From: an uncultured Eubacteriales bacterium
Lineage (GTDB): Bacteria > Bacillota > Clostridia > Lachnospirales > Anaerotignaceae
Direction of reading: 5' to 3'
Assembly (NCBI GenBank): GCA_900546215.1
Contig: URCD01000093.1
Span: 1-9,034 of the forward strand
DNA length: 9,034 nucleotides
Shown: positions 1 to 6,200 of the stretch, in pieces
Position numbering within the stretch: the first letter of the stretch is position 1
Layout of the letters: each line of letters opens with the position of its first letter
Position numbers and translations under genes: made by a program
The notes under the pieces: generated by a model
The model's input: the letters and a program-made list of their open reading frames with translations, nothing else
Told to the model about the DNA's origin: nothing
Database searches by the model: none

Positions 1-53
1 ATCGTGGCTACGTTGTCGAGGTCGTTCGTTTTAAGAGCTAAGTTTAAACTCAT
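1..53 (-). CDS. Start of a UxaA/SAF-domain family gene (partial, runs off the left edge)
   Basis: Only the first 17 codons are inside the window, reading M-S-L-N-L-A-L-K-T-N-D-L-D-N-V-A-T. The start is an ATG at 53-51, preceded by an AAAGGAG ribosome binding site at a good distance. The piece ending in DNVAT resembles the beginning of the SAF domain found in altronate dehydratase (UxaA), the small subunits of UxaA-like enzymes and sulfolactate sulfo-lyase SuyA, where a D-N-V-A motif follows the first beta strand. The ATG lies 25 nt after the stop codon of the LarA-family gene and no terminator separates them, so the two are probably co-transcribed. If the assignment holds, the partner would be a dehydratase or lyase acting on a sugar acid or hydroxy acid. 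So few residues are visible that the family call is tentative; the existence of a coding start is better supported than its identity. Confidence 0.55.
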   Translation of the reverse strand, partial: MSLNLALKTNDLDNVAT

Positions 54-78
54 AGTCAATTTTCTCCTTTCATTTATA

Positions 79-1356
79 TCAATCCTTAACGGCAAGTACG
101 CTGACACCGTCGGGGATTACAACAACCTGTGCATCTTTTCCCTTGAGTTTATAGGCGATTTCAAGGGCCTCATCAGGTGTTGAAGCTGGTATCATGTTTG
201 CCTTTTTAACCATTTCATGGTCAAGGAATGTGGTAACAAGAATAAGTTTATGTTTTTTAAGAATTCTGGAATAAATCTGAGGGCACCACTGCTCCGCAAT
301 CGTCTCTTTAGGAGGTATCTTTGAAAGATATTCGTCGATTTCATCAGGTGTACCCATCGTAATCAGTCTTTCAAAGTTTGACCCGCCCATTCCGTCGCAG
401 CATGAGCAGCACATAATGATAACTGCGTCCTCTCCGGCACATACCTCAGCGGTTGCTACAGCCTTAGGGCTCTGATACAGGTTCTGGTCAAGAGGATATC
501 CTCCGTTTGATGTAACAACAATGTCTCCTGTAACTACAGGACACTGTGACTGGCTTCTGATAAATTTTACTCCTGTTTCATGAGCCTCTTCAAGGTCTCC
601 GGCAAAAGCGGCAATAATTTTTTTCTCAGCGTCGAGAGCTACGTTTAATATAAACTGGACGTTAATTGCTCTGGCTGCTACAACCATATCTTTATGTATA
701 GGATTGCCTTCCAAAACTCCTGTTGTTGAATAGGGGCTTGCAATTGCTTTATAGCTGTGATTTTCATTTACAGTGGCAGCATTGCAAATTCCGGGAAGTA
801 TGCTCTTTCTTCCGCCTGAAAATCCGGCAAAGAAATGCGGCTCAATAAATCCCTCTGTAACAAGAAGGTCGCACTCTGCCGCAATCTTATTTGCAAAGAA
901 TTCTGCTCCTGAAGGAAGGTCACAAATCTTTGTGAACTGAGAAGGGTCAAATGCGTTGTTAGCAACAATCTTCTCATTATCCACTATAGCATTGCCGAAC
1001 ATATTTCTCTGTTCTTCTTCTGTTGTGGGTCTGTGAAGTCCTGTAGCAATCAGTATAGTAATGTCAGCATTGGGATTACCTGTCCTTATTTCCTTAAGAA
1101 GAATAGGAAGTGTTATTTTACTTGGAACAGCTCTTGTATGGTCGCTAGTAACTATAACAATTTTATCTTTTCCTACGGCAAGCTCTGAAAGCTTTTTGCT
1201 GCCGATAGGATTTGCCAAAGCGTCCTCGACAAGTTCAGCCTCGCCCTTTTCAGCCTTATACTCATGCATTCTTGCTGTAATAACAGCCTTTAAATTTTCT
1301 TCTGCAACGTTAATATCAACTGTCTCTTTGTAATACGGAATCTTGATTGTTTTCAT
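79..1356 (-). CDS. larA: LarA-family nickel-dependent 2-hydroxyacid racemase/epimerase
   Basis: A 425-residue cytoplasmic protein of the LarA (DUF2088) family, which inverts the C2 centre of a 2-hydroxy acid by hydride transfer using a nickel-pincer nucleotide. Residues known from Lactobacillus plantarum LarA appear at the same numbering: D72-H-T-R75, H108 in ATGLHRP and H174 in EPHFFAG (catalytic histidines), K184 in GGRKSILPG (the lysine that carries the cofactor), H200 in NENHS (nickel ligand), and Q295 and K298 in the substrate region. Length is normal for the family. The start is set by an AAGGAGG site 8 nt before the ATG. It has its own promoter and probably leads an operon with the UxaA-like gene downstream. 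Cofactor-making genes larB, larC and larE are not in the window. L-/D-lactate is an attractive substrate given the dehydratases nearby, but homologues also use malate, phenyllactate or sugar acids. An odd detail is a C-C-S-C-C cluster at residues 316-320. Confidence 0.9.
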   Translation of the reverse strand: MKTIKIPYYKETVDINVAEENLKAVITARMHEYKAEKGEAELVEDALANPIGSKKLSELAVGKDKIVIVTSDHTRAVPSKITLPILLKEIRTGNPNADITILIATGLHRPTTEEEQRNMFGNAIVDNEKIVANNAFDPSQFTKICDLPSGAEFFANKIAAECDLLVTEGFIEPHFFAGFSGGRKSILPGICNAATVNENHSYKAIASPYSTTGVLEGNPIHKDMVVAARAINVQFILNVALDAEKKIIAAFAGDLEEAHETGVKFIRSQSQCPVVTGDIVVTSNGGYPLDQNLYQSPKAVATAEVCAGEDAVIIMCCSCCDGMGGSNFERLITMGTPDEIDEYLSKIPPKETIAEQWCPQIYSRILKKHKLILVTTFLDHEMVKKANMIPASTPDEALEIAYKLKGKDAQVVVIPDGVSVLAVKD

Positions 1357-1361
1357 AACAA

Positions 1362-1370
1362 TATCCTCCT
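1362..1370 (-). promoter_or_regulatory. Ribosome binding site of the LarA-family gene
   Basis: On the minus strand the bases before the ATG contain AAGGAGGAT, a near-perfect complement of the 16S rRNA tail. It ends about 5-8 nt before the start codon depending on where the core is set, which fixes the start at 1356. The second palindrome of the leader lies directly upstream of it. Confidence 0.8.
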
Positions 1371-1372
1371 TT

Positions 1373-1386
1373 TGATATACGTATCA
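1373..1386. promoter_or_regulatory. Palindrome beside the larA ribosome binding site, candidate operator
   Basis: TGATATACGTATCA has perfect 5-bp arms (TGATA/TATCA) around a 4-nt centre. It sits between the larA promoter and its Shine-Dalgarno sequence. It shares the TGATAyAC/GTATCA type of half-site with the longer palindrome at 1402-1420, which suggests two sites for one dimeric regulator. The regulator is not visible in the window. Confidence 0.4.
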
Positions 1387-1401
1387 CTTTTCAATTAGTA
1401 T

Positions 1402-1420
1402 GATGTATACATGATACATC
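1402..1420. promoter_or_regulatory. 19-bp inverted repeat just after the larA transcription start, candidate operator
   Basis: GATGTATACATGATACATC has 7-bp arms (GATGTAT/ATACATC) around a 5-nt centre. With the -10 box ending at 1432, transcription should start near 1425, so the repeat covers about +5 to +23, a usual place for a repressor that blocks the promoter. Palindromes rich in GTATAC of this size are typical of GntR-type regulators, but that family is a guess. Confidence 0.5.
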
Positions 1421-1431
1421 TTATAGCTCTA

Positions 1432-1459
1432 ATTATACTACTCTTATTAATTAAGTCAA
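1432..1459 (-). promoter_or_regulatory. Sigma-A type promoter of larA
   Basis: Reading the minus strand, TTGACT (1459-1454) and a perfect TATAAT (1437-1432) are separated by 16 nt. This leaves a leader of about 69 nt before the ATG. It lies downstream of the flavoprotein terminator, so larA starts a new transcription unit. Confidence 0.75.
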
Positions 1460-1602
1460 TAAAAATCTGCTAACCAATACTATTTTATGCGTTTTGAACA
1501 ATCCTAAAGGGTAAAATTTAGCCAAATTAACCGACAGGAAATGTATTATTCTTACAGTAACCAAAAGCTAACAAAGAAGTTACAAGAGAATAAAAATAAA
1601 TT

Positions 1603-1630
1603 AAAGCCCCTGACCACAGTCAGGGGCTTT
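1603..1630 (-). terminator. Rho-independent terminator of the flavoprotein gene
   Basis: A perfect 12-bp stem (AAAGCCCCTGAC paired with GTCAGGGGCTTT) with a 4-nt loop begins 3 nt after the stop codon of the flavoprotein gene. On the minus strand it is followed by a T-rich tract (AATTTATTTTTATT). Its strength and position make it a confident intrinsic terminator that separates this gene from larA. Confidence 0.93.
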
Positions 1631-1633
1631 ATC

Positions 1634-2266
1634 TTACCTAATAAAATTTGTTCTTACCTTATTTTCCTGTTCAGGACATGCAATTCCGGCTTTCTTTCCT
1701 GCTTCAATGCATTTAAGCATCCATGCCATATTTCGTCCAAGTATTCTCATAATCTGCATACCCTCAAGGTCCTGAACAACTTCCTCAGGAGTATTGCCAT
1801 GTACGCCGTTCCAGTAATTTGACGACACAATCGGCATTTGTGAAATAGTAAAATATTTGTTCATTCTATCCATTGTGGGAGTAAGGCCTCCCCTTCTGCA
1901 GCTTGCTATTGCGGCGGCCGGCTTGAAAGCAAAGTCAGAGCCAGCACTGTAAAACAGTCTATCCATAAACATCTGTGCCTGAGACGCTGGCGCTCCATAA
2001 TATACAGGCTCTCCAATGATAAAGCCGTCAGCCTCTCTGAGCATATCACCGCATTCATTTACAGGATCATCATTAAAGGCGCATTTTCCCGATTTAGTTT
2101 TAGCGCAGGACATACACGCAACACATGGATGTTTCATTGATTTTCCTACATTTACAATATGTGTATCTATTCCCTCATCATTAAGAACCCTTGCAATCTC
2201 ACTTAAAGCCGTATATGTACAGCCTTTTTCATGGGGGCTTGCATTAATCATCAATACCTTCATCAT
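1634..2266 (-). CDS. Iron-sulfur flavoprotein, NADPH-dependent FMN reductase (flavodoxin) family
   Basis: A 210-residue cytoplasmic protein with a flavodoxin-like fold. The N-terminus carries the FMN-phosphate loop (MINASPHEKGCTYTAL, about residues 6-21). It is followed by a cysteine cluster C48-x2-C51-x2-C54-x7-C62, the compact motif that holds a [4Fe-4S] cluster in iron-sulfur flavoproteins of anaerobes. The stretch GFIIGEPVYYGAPASQ (81-96) matches the second flavin-contacting loop of this family. It probably moves electrons between a ferredoxin-like carrier and small acceptors, perhaps oxygen or peroxide defence; the physiological partner is unknown. It is transcribed alone, with its own promoter and a strong terminator. 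Two ATGs in a row (2266 and 2263) are possible starts. The AAGGAG at 2277-2272 is 5 nt from the first and 8 nt from the second, so the second may be preferred. Confidence 0.85.
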   Translation of the reverse strand: MMKVLMINASPHEKGCTYTALSEIARVLNDEGIDTHIVNVGKSMKHPCVACMSCAKTKSGKCAFNDDPVNECGDMLREADGFIIGEPVYYGAPASQAQMFMDRLFYSAGSDFAFKPAAAIASCRRGGLTPTMDRMNKYFTISQMPIVSSNYWNGVHGNTPEEVVQDLEGMQIMRILGRNMAWMLKCIEAGKKAGIACPEQENKVRTNFIR

Positions 2267-2293
2267 ATCAGCTCCTTAAATTTATTTGACTTT

Positions 2294-2322
2294 ATTTTAT
2301 CACTTAGCCTGCCTTCATACAA
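2294..2322 (-). promoter_or_regulatory. Probable promoter of the flavoprotein gene
   Basis: On the minus strand TTGTAT (2322-2317) and TAAAAT (2299-2294) are 17 nt apart, and the ATG follows about 28 nt after the -10 box. Both boxes deviate from consensus. It is divergent from the transporter promoter, the two -35 boxes being about 40 bp apart. Confidence 0.5.
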
Positions 2323-2361
2323 TGATGATATTAAATAACTGTATTTTTTTCTGCTTATTTA

Positions 2362-2390
2362 TTGCCATTTTTCCTCAATTGTTGTATACT
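2362..2390 (+). promoter_or_regulatory. Promoter of the EamA transporter gene
   Basis: TTGCCA (2362-2367) and TATACT (2385-2390) are separated by exactly 17 nt, a good sigma-A match. The open frame runs upstream through this promoter, so the frame before 2440 should not be translated. Confidence 0.65.
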
Positions 2391-2439
2391 CGTTTGCAGT
2401 TTCAACATAAATTTTAAGACAACGGAGGTATCATCTATC

Positions 2440-3342
2440 ATGTCAAAACAGCTTCGAGCAGGACTTCTTCTCACACTTACCGCACTTATTTGGGGAGCCG
2501 CCTTTGTGGCCCAAAGCGTTGGTATGGATTATGTAGGCCCTTTTACATATCTGTTTTCAAGGAGCGTAATCGGAGGAATAGTTCTTCTTCCTCTAATAAA
2601 GTTTTCATCAAAAAAAGAAGCGCAGACCAAACCTAAAGATGTTAAAACCCTTATAATCGGAGGTATATGCTGCGGCATAGCGCTTTTTGTCGCATCCTCC
2701 TTCCAGCAGATAGGAATTAAATATACTACTGTTGGAAAGGCTGGCTTTATTACATCTTTATATATGATTATTGTACCTATTATAGGCGTTATTCTTGGCA
2801 GGAAAGCTCCAAAAAAAGTCTGGATTGCTGTTGTAATTGCTGTAATAGGGATGTATTTTCTCTGTATGAACGGGGAAAGCGGCATTAACAAAGGCGACGC
2901 CTTTGTACTGTGCTGCGCACTTGGATTTGCATTTCATATACTTATAATTGACCATTTTTCGCCAAAGGTAAACGGAATTAAGATGAGCTGTATTCAGTTT
3001 TGGATTTGTGCGGCAATAGCCGCTGTTCCAATGCTGATATTTGAGAAGCCTAATATTGGAAGTATTTTAGAGGCATGGGCTCCAATACTTTATGCAGGCG
3101 CGCTTTCATCCGGAGTAGGCTACACATTACAGATAATTGCACAGAAGGATATAGACCCAACTGTTGCCTCTCTCATATGTTCGCTCGAATCAGTATTTTC
3201 AGTTCTCTTTGGATGGATACTGCTTAATCAGGCGCTTTCTGCGAAGGAGCTTTTTGGCTGTGCCCTTGTCTTTCTCGGTGTTCTGCTTACACAGATACCT
3301 GAAAGGCAAAAGTCTAAAAATACATTAAATAATGAAGCTTAA
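2440..3342 (+). CDS. EamA/DMT superfamily membrane transporter
   Basis: A 300-residue inner-membrane protein made of two EamA repeats, the drug/metabolite transporter architecture with about ten membrane helices. The first helix reads LLLTLTALIWGAAFVAQSVG, a typical EamA start. Gly- and Ala-rich hydrophobic segments follow through the protein, and the last helices (about SLESVFSVLFGWILL and FGCALVFLGVLL) close the second repeat. A short basic loop near residues 60-70 and a Lys/Arg-rich C-terminus fit the cytoplasmic side. The start is the ATG at 2440, preceded by CGGAGGT at 2423-2429. A TTG at 2362 would add 26 residues but lies inside the promoter. The substrate cannot be told from sequence; members export amino acids, metabolites or drugs. 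It is the only plus-strand gene here and looks monocistronic, converging on the dehydratase genes. Confidence 0.88.
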   Translation: MSKQLRAGLLLTLTALIWGAAFVAQSVGMDYVGPFTYLFSRSVIGGIVLLPLIKFSSKKEAQTKPKDVKTLIIGGICCGIALFVASSFQQIGIKYTTVGKAGFITSLYMIIVPIIGVILGRKAPKKVWIAVVIAVIGMYFLCMNGESGINKGDAFVLCCALGFAFHILIIDHFSPKVNGIKMSCIQFWICAAIAAVPMLIFEKPNIGSILEAWAPILYAGALSSGVGYTLQIIAQKDIDPTVASLICSLESVFSVLFGWILLNQALSAKELFGCALVFLGVLLTQIPERQKSKNTLNNEA

Positions 3343-3393
3343 AAATAGAGGGACCCCGTATAATTTAAATAAGACGGGGCCAGTAGATTTCAG
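3343..3393. repeat. Hairpin repeat, copy A, likely terminator between convergent genes
   Basis: The repeat starts right after the transporter stop codon. It contains the 19-mer AAATAGAGGGACCCCGTAT, a short variable centre, ACGGGG, and then TAGATTTCAG. CCCCGT (3354-3359) pairs with ACGGGG (3374-3379) over a 14-nt loop. Copy B at 6201-6251 has the same flanks. Read on the minus strand the hairpin is followed by CCCTCTATTTTT, and its place between convergent genes fits a terminator for the transporter, for dehydratase pair 1, or for both. Neither strand has a perfect T tract. Confidence 0.6.
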
Positions 3394-3517
3394 TATATCT
3401 ATAGAAAAGCAGAAATAATGGCAAGTATAATCCGGCTATTAAAATATGTGATCGAGGGTTTTATTAACACATTATGATAACCAAAAATTATTATTCTGCT
3501 TATTCTCACTATTAGAT

Positions 3518-3552
3518 GGCAGCAGCACTGTGTCATGGACAGTGCCGCTGCC
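3518..3552. other. Strong hairpin in the 3' region of dehydratase pair 1
   Basis: GGCAGC-A-GCACTGT pairs with ACAGTGC-C-GCTGCC, giving 13 bp with one A/C mismatch and a 7-nt loop. It lies about 40 nt beyond the end of the pair-1 beta gene, on the transcript side. There is no T tract on either strand, so it may stabilise the 3' end of the mRNA or stop transcription weakly rather than be a classic terminator. The bases from 3394 to 3517 show nothing recognisable. Confidence 0.5.
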
Positions 3553-3590
3553 TTATAACCTCTGTGTGATACATGGGGTTATGAATAAAA

Positions 3591-4712
3591 TTAAAGATTT
3601 TCAACAAAGCTCTGCACTCTTGTTCTCGTCTGTTCAAAGGACTTAGCTTCCATATCTATTTCTATCATAAGGCTTTTAATACCTTCTTTTTGGAATTTTT
3701 TATAGTATATAGGATAATCAAATTCCTCAGGGTCACAGAACTTCATCATGCAGACAATCACAGCATCGGCATTATTTTGTTTAACCATATTTGTAAGCAT
3801 ATTTACCCTTGTCTTTTTTATATCTGTAGCAAGAGGGCATCCATACATATTTTGCCATGTTTTTGCAAGCCTATACAGCGGAGACATATCCCCGGATGGC
3901 ACATCTACTCTTATCTGTCTTGATTCCTGAGCAAGGTCGTCGGCTACAATGGCAAGTCCGTTTTCCTTGAAAATATCAAGCACTTCATTGGGCTCTGCGA
4001 GGATACCCGTAAGTATGACTTTTTTACCTGCCCAAGGCTGTATCTCTGACTTTCTGATTTCCTCGATAAGCTCCCTTACAAGCACTGTATGTTTAGCCTT
4101 ATCCATAAACATTCTGGATTTGAATACCGCATGACGCGCTATAGGATCAATAACCTGCGGATAATCTGCCGCTGTCTTTACAAATTCTCGCATTACAGCT
4201 CTGTTTTCATTGTAAACTGTGATTGCGTCTTCTATTGCTGCATTTGTTATAGTATTGCCTGTTATTTCTTCAAGCTTAGTTTTAACAATTCTATATTCCT
4301 CGGCAAGATATTCGTTAGATGACTCAACAACTCTGTTTTGAGGATGAGTAAATACAATTGCGGGGCATTTACCTCTCCATTTTTGACTAAGATTCTTTAA
4401 TGTATCGCCTGGAGTTGAAAAGATCACAGCCTCAAGCTCGTCATAAGCGCCGCTGCACTGAAGCTCCATTACTTCCTGCATAATTGAGCAGGCGAATGGT
4501 ACGAGATACGCTCTTGCCTTTGATATAGGCTTCGTTCCTCCCCACATTCCCATGGGCAGTCTTCCAGCCGCATATACAAGCTCCTCCGGAGCATACAGAG
4601 GCATAATTCCTATTGCTCCATTTCCTGTTTCAGTTTTATAATCATCCATAGCCTTTTTTGGATTTGATGCTATGTCAATCAGCTGTTTTAAAATACTGTC
4701 AATTTTATTCAT
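3591..4712 (-). CDS. 2-hydroxyacyl-CoA dehydratase beta subunit, pair 1, lacking the PCDTLKC cysteines
   Basis: A 373-residue member of the HGD-D/benzoyl-CoA reductase family (HgdB, FldC, HadC, LcdB). The beta subunit normally binds a second [4Fe-4S] cluster next to the alpha subunit of the radical dehydratase. By hand count it is about 81 percent identical to the pair-2 beta subunit, with no gaps over 373 residues. Cysteines remain at 75 (FACS), 86 (QCSG), 116, 321 and 326 (KFCDPEE). The segment that reads PCDTLKC in pair 2 is PGDTLKN here, so Cys102 is Gly and Cys107 is Asn. One of these is probably a cluster ligand, so the cluster may be lost or rebuilt. The frame is otherwise intact. The gene follows its alpha gene by 28 nt with a strong AAGGAGGAG site. 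Residues 155-275 are almost identical to pair 2 at DNA level, suggesting gene conversion. The substrate is unknown. Confidence 0.88.
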   Translation of the reverse strand: MNKIDSILKQLIDIASNPKKAMDDYKTETGNGAIGIMPLYAPEELVYAAGRLPMGMWGGTKPISKARAYLVPFACSIMQEVMELQCSGAYDELEAVIFSTPGDTLKNLSQKWRGKCPAIVFTHPQNRVVESSNEYLAEEYRIVKTKLEEITGNTITNAAIEDAITVYNENRAVMREFVKTAADYPQVIDPIARHAVFKSRMFMDKAKHTVLVRELIEEIRKSEIQPWAGKKVILTGILAEPNEVLDIFKENGLAIVADDLAQESRQIRVDVPSGDMSPLYRLAKTWQNMYGCPLATDIKKTRVNMLTNMVKQNNADAVIVCMMKFCDPEEFDYPIYYKKFQKEGIKSLMIEIDMEAKSFEQTRTRVQSFVENL

Positions 4713-4717
4713 GATTT

Positions 4718-4726
4718 CTCCTCCTT
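4718..4726 (-). promoter_or_regulatory. Ribosome binding site of the pair-1 beta gene
   Basis: AAGGAGGAG on the minus strand, 5 nt before the ATG at 4712, lies in the 28-nt gap after the alpha gene. It is stronger than the sites of either alpha gene (AGAGGGAG and AGAGGGAT), which may help keep beta expression equal to alpha. Confidence 0.75.
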
Positions 4727-4740
4727 AACCGTCTGTTTCT

Positions 4741-6000
4741 TTAAATATTCTGTTCTATTACTTCTTTCAGTGCCTGTACACGTGTATCATACTGTGCGGG
4801 TGAGAAGTTTCTGGGGTCCGTCTGGTCGCCGTCAAAAAATACAAACGGTTTTCCGGTCTTTTCCTGAACTATATTGCAAACCTCCGGGCTATTGGTTAAG
4901 GCAAGGTTTTTACAGCTTCTGTTAGTATGATAGATTATACCGTCGCACTGCTGATTATTGACAATATTATAAATCGCCTTTGCCCTGTTTTCCAAATTCG
5001 TGTTTATGTATTCCTTTGCATACATCTCGGCCATTGAATATAGGGTTTCGTCGTCAGGGTCATACTCTAAAGCCCAAAGGTCGGTATATGTGGAGCCAAT
5101 CATAATTGTATTCTGCGCTTTCAGCGACTTAAACGTATGTCCAAGATAAGGCCATACTGCTATTCCTTCCCAGCATATACGAGCATCTTGGTTTCCATTA
5201 AACGCATACTGGCCTTTTCTTAATTTTTCTTCTGTCTCTTCAATCAGTTTATTGAAGGTTATTTCAGCATATGGAAGACTTTTTGCACAAACCGCAAGTG
5301 CCATATAATTAAAGAAATCAAAGCCGTTAAATGGCGAGGGCTTATAATTTGTCAACATTCCTACTCTCTTCCATGCATTTCCTGAACGTACTGTTTGATG
5401 TCTTGCCTCTCTAAATTTATCATAATCAAATGGTCTTCCGCAAAGCACCTCAAGCTGAGATATGGAATTTCTAAGCTGGTCTGCTATATATTTTTTTACT
5501 GCCTTAGTAACAGGCATTGTATGGTTAAATGGAACATCTATAATAATACATGGTATATCAAGTTCCACCGCCAAGTTCTCATACCATTTGCAAAGAACAT
5601 TGCAGATGTTGTTACAAAATATAACTACATCCGGAAGAGGAATTTTAGCCGCGGGACAGTTTTTAAGAGTCTCCGGGGTAATTCCTGTCTCTGCTTCTTC
5701 CTTAAGAAGTTCCATATATGCTAAATTGATGCGAGCGTAAGAACATATATCCAGTGAATATCCTTTTCGCTCCGCAACTTCTATCATATCAAGTGCTCCA
5801 TGCTTTGCTCCAATGCCGGCGGCATGGTTTTCCGGATACAGAACAGGTATATCCATAGCGACAAACATCTCTGAAGGGGCTATTGATGAAGACCAGCATA
5901 CGGGTCTGCCTTCTGCTTTGGCCTTCCATGCATCATCGCTAATCTTATCCTGAAAATAGGCCAAAAGCTCTTTTGAATTTTTGCCTGTAATATTTAACAT
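4741..6000 (-). CDS. 2-hydroxyacyl-CoA dehydratase alpha subunit, pair 1
   Basis: A 419-residue HGD-D family protein, the alpha subunit of a radical dehydratase that removes water from an (R)-2-hydroxyacyl-CoA. The enzyme works through a ketyl radical after an electron is injected by an ATP-driven activator. Cysteine motifs expected for the [4Fe-4S] cluster are present: C86 in ICSYAR, C129 and C133 in FCNNIC, and C363 in NRSCK. Other family signatures are DVPFNH (155-160), GHTFKSLK (287-294) and DGDQTDPRNFSPAQ (390-403). It resembles the pair-2 alpha subunit throughout, roughly two-thirds identical by eye. It differs in places that matter, such as ICSYAR for CCSYGR and an extra cysteine at 137 (NVLCKWY for NTLLKWY). 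The start has AGAGGGAG 5 nt upstream. It is the first gene of its pair; no activator or CoA-transferase gene is adjacent. The substrate could be lactoyl-CoA or a related hydroxyacyl-CoA. Confidence 0.88.
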   Translation of the reverse strand: MLNITGKNSKELLAYFQDKISDDAWKAKAEGRPVCWSSSIAPSEMFVAMDIPVLYPENHAAGIGAKHGALDMIEVAERKGYSLDICSYARINLAYMELLKEEAETGITPETLKNCPAAKIPLPDVVIFCNNICNVLCKWYENLAVELDIPCIIIDVPFNHTMPVTKAVKKYIADQLRNSISQLEVLCGRPFDYDKFREARHQTVRSGNAWKRVGMLTNYKPSPFNGFDFFNYMALAVCAKSLPYAEITFNKLIEETEEKLRKGQYAFNGNQDARICWEGIAVWPYLGHTFKSLKAQNTIMIGSTYTDLWALEYDPDDETLYSMAEMYAKEYINTNLENRAKAIYNIVNNQQCDGIIYHTNRSCKNLALTNSPEVCNIVQEKTGKPFVFFDGDQTDPRNFSPAQYDTRVQALKEVIEQNI

Positions 6001-6200
6001 TTTTACTCCCTCTTTCTTTTTATAATATATTTAACTCAGGAATTCCATTTGTTATTTTTTTAACTTTCTTACAGATGAATATTACCATATTTGAAAAAAC
6101 AATTAAATATATTAAGAAATTAGTTAGTGGCTAATAATTTAAAAATAAGCTACTATAAAACTTAGTAGTAATCTGATAAGCTGTGCTTTTAAAATAGGAT
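6001..6200. other. AT-rich leader region upstream of pair 1 (no gene seen)
   Basis: No open frame or RNA gene is recognisable. It holds the AGAGGGAG ribosome binding site of the pair-1 alpha gene and many A/T runs. Near 6155-6175 is a small hairpin with CTACT/AGTAG arms. The region separates the hairpin repeat (end of the pair-2 unit) from pair 1, so pair 1 needs either its own promoter here or read-through. Confidence 0.5.
6079..6106 (-). promoter_or_regulatory. Weak candidate promoter for dehydratase pair 1
   Basis: On the minus strand TTAATT (6106-6101) and TAATAT (6084-6079) are 16 nt apart, about 78 nt before the alpha start. The boxes are poor matches in a very AT-rich stretch, so this could be chance. 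It is given only because it is the best candidate seen. Confidence 0.25.

Noticed and set aside
1541..1822. Plus-strand open frame across the flavoprotein 3' end
   Set aside because: It reads through the intrinsic terminator and then antisense to the flavoprotein gene. Its composition is that of AT-rich spacer.
2362..2439. Longer N-terminus for the EamA transporter from a TTG at 2362
   Set aside because: The stretch contains a good promoter (TTGCCA-17-TATACT) and no ribosome binding site before the TTG. CGGAGGT precedes the ATG at 2440, where the family's normal first helix begins.
3454..3484. Hairpin around GGTTTTAT and ATGATAACC in the spacer after pair 1
   Set aside because: Only four or five bases pair cleanly and mismatches interrupt the rest.
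3591..4712. Pair-1 beta gene as a pseudogene because of its lost cysteines
   Set aside because: The frame is full length with no indels against pair 2, a strong ribosome binding site is present, and other conserved motifs are intact.
5395..5740. Plus-strand open frames of about 100 residues opposite the pair-1 alpha gene
   Set aside because: They lie wholly antisense to a well-supported gene, lack a convincing ribosome binding site and show no recognisable domain.
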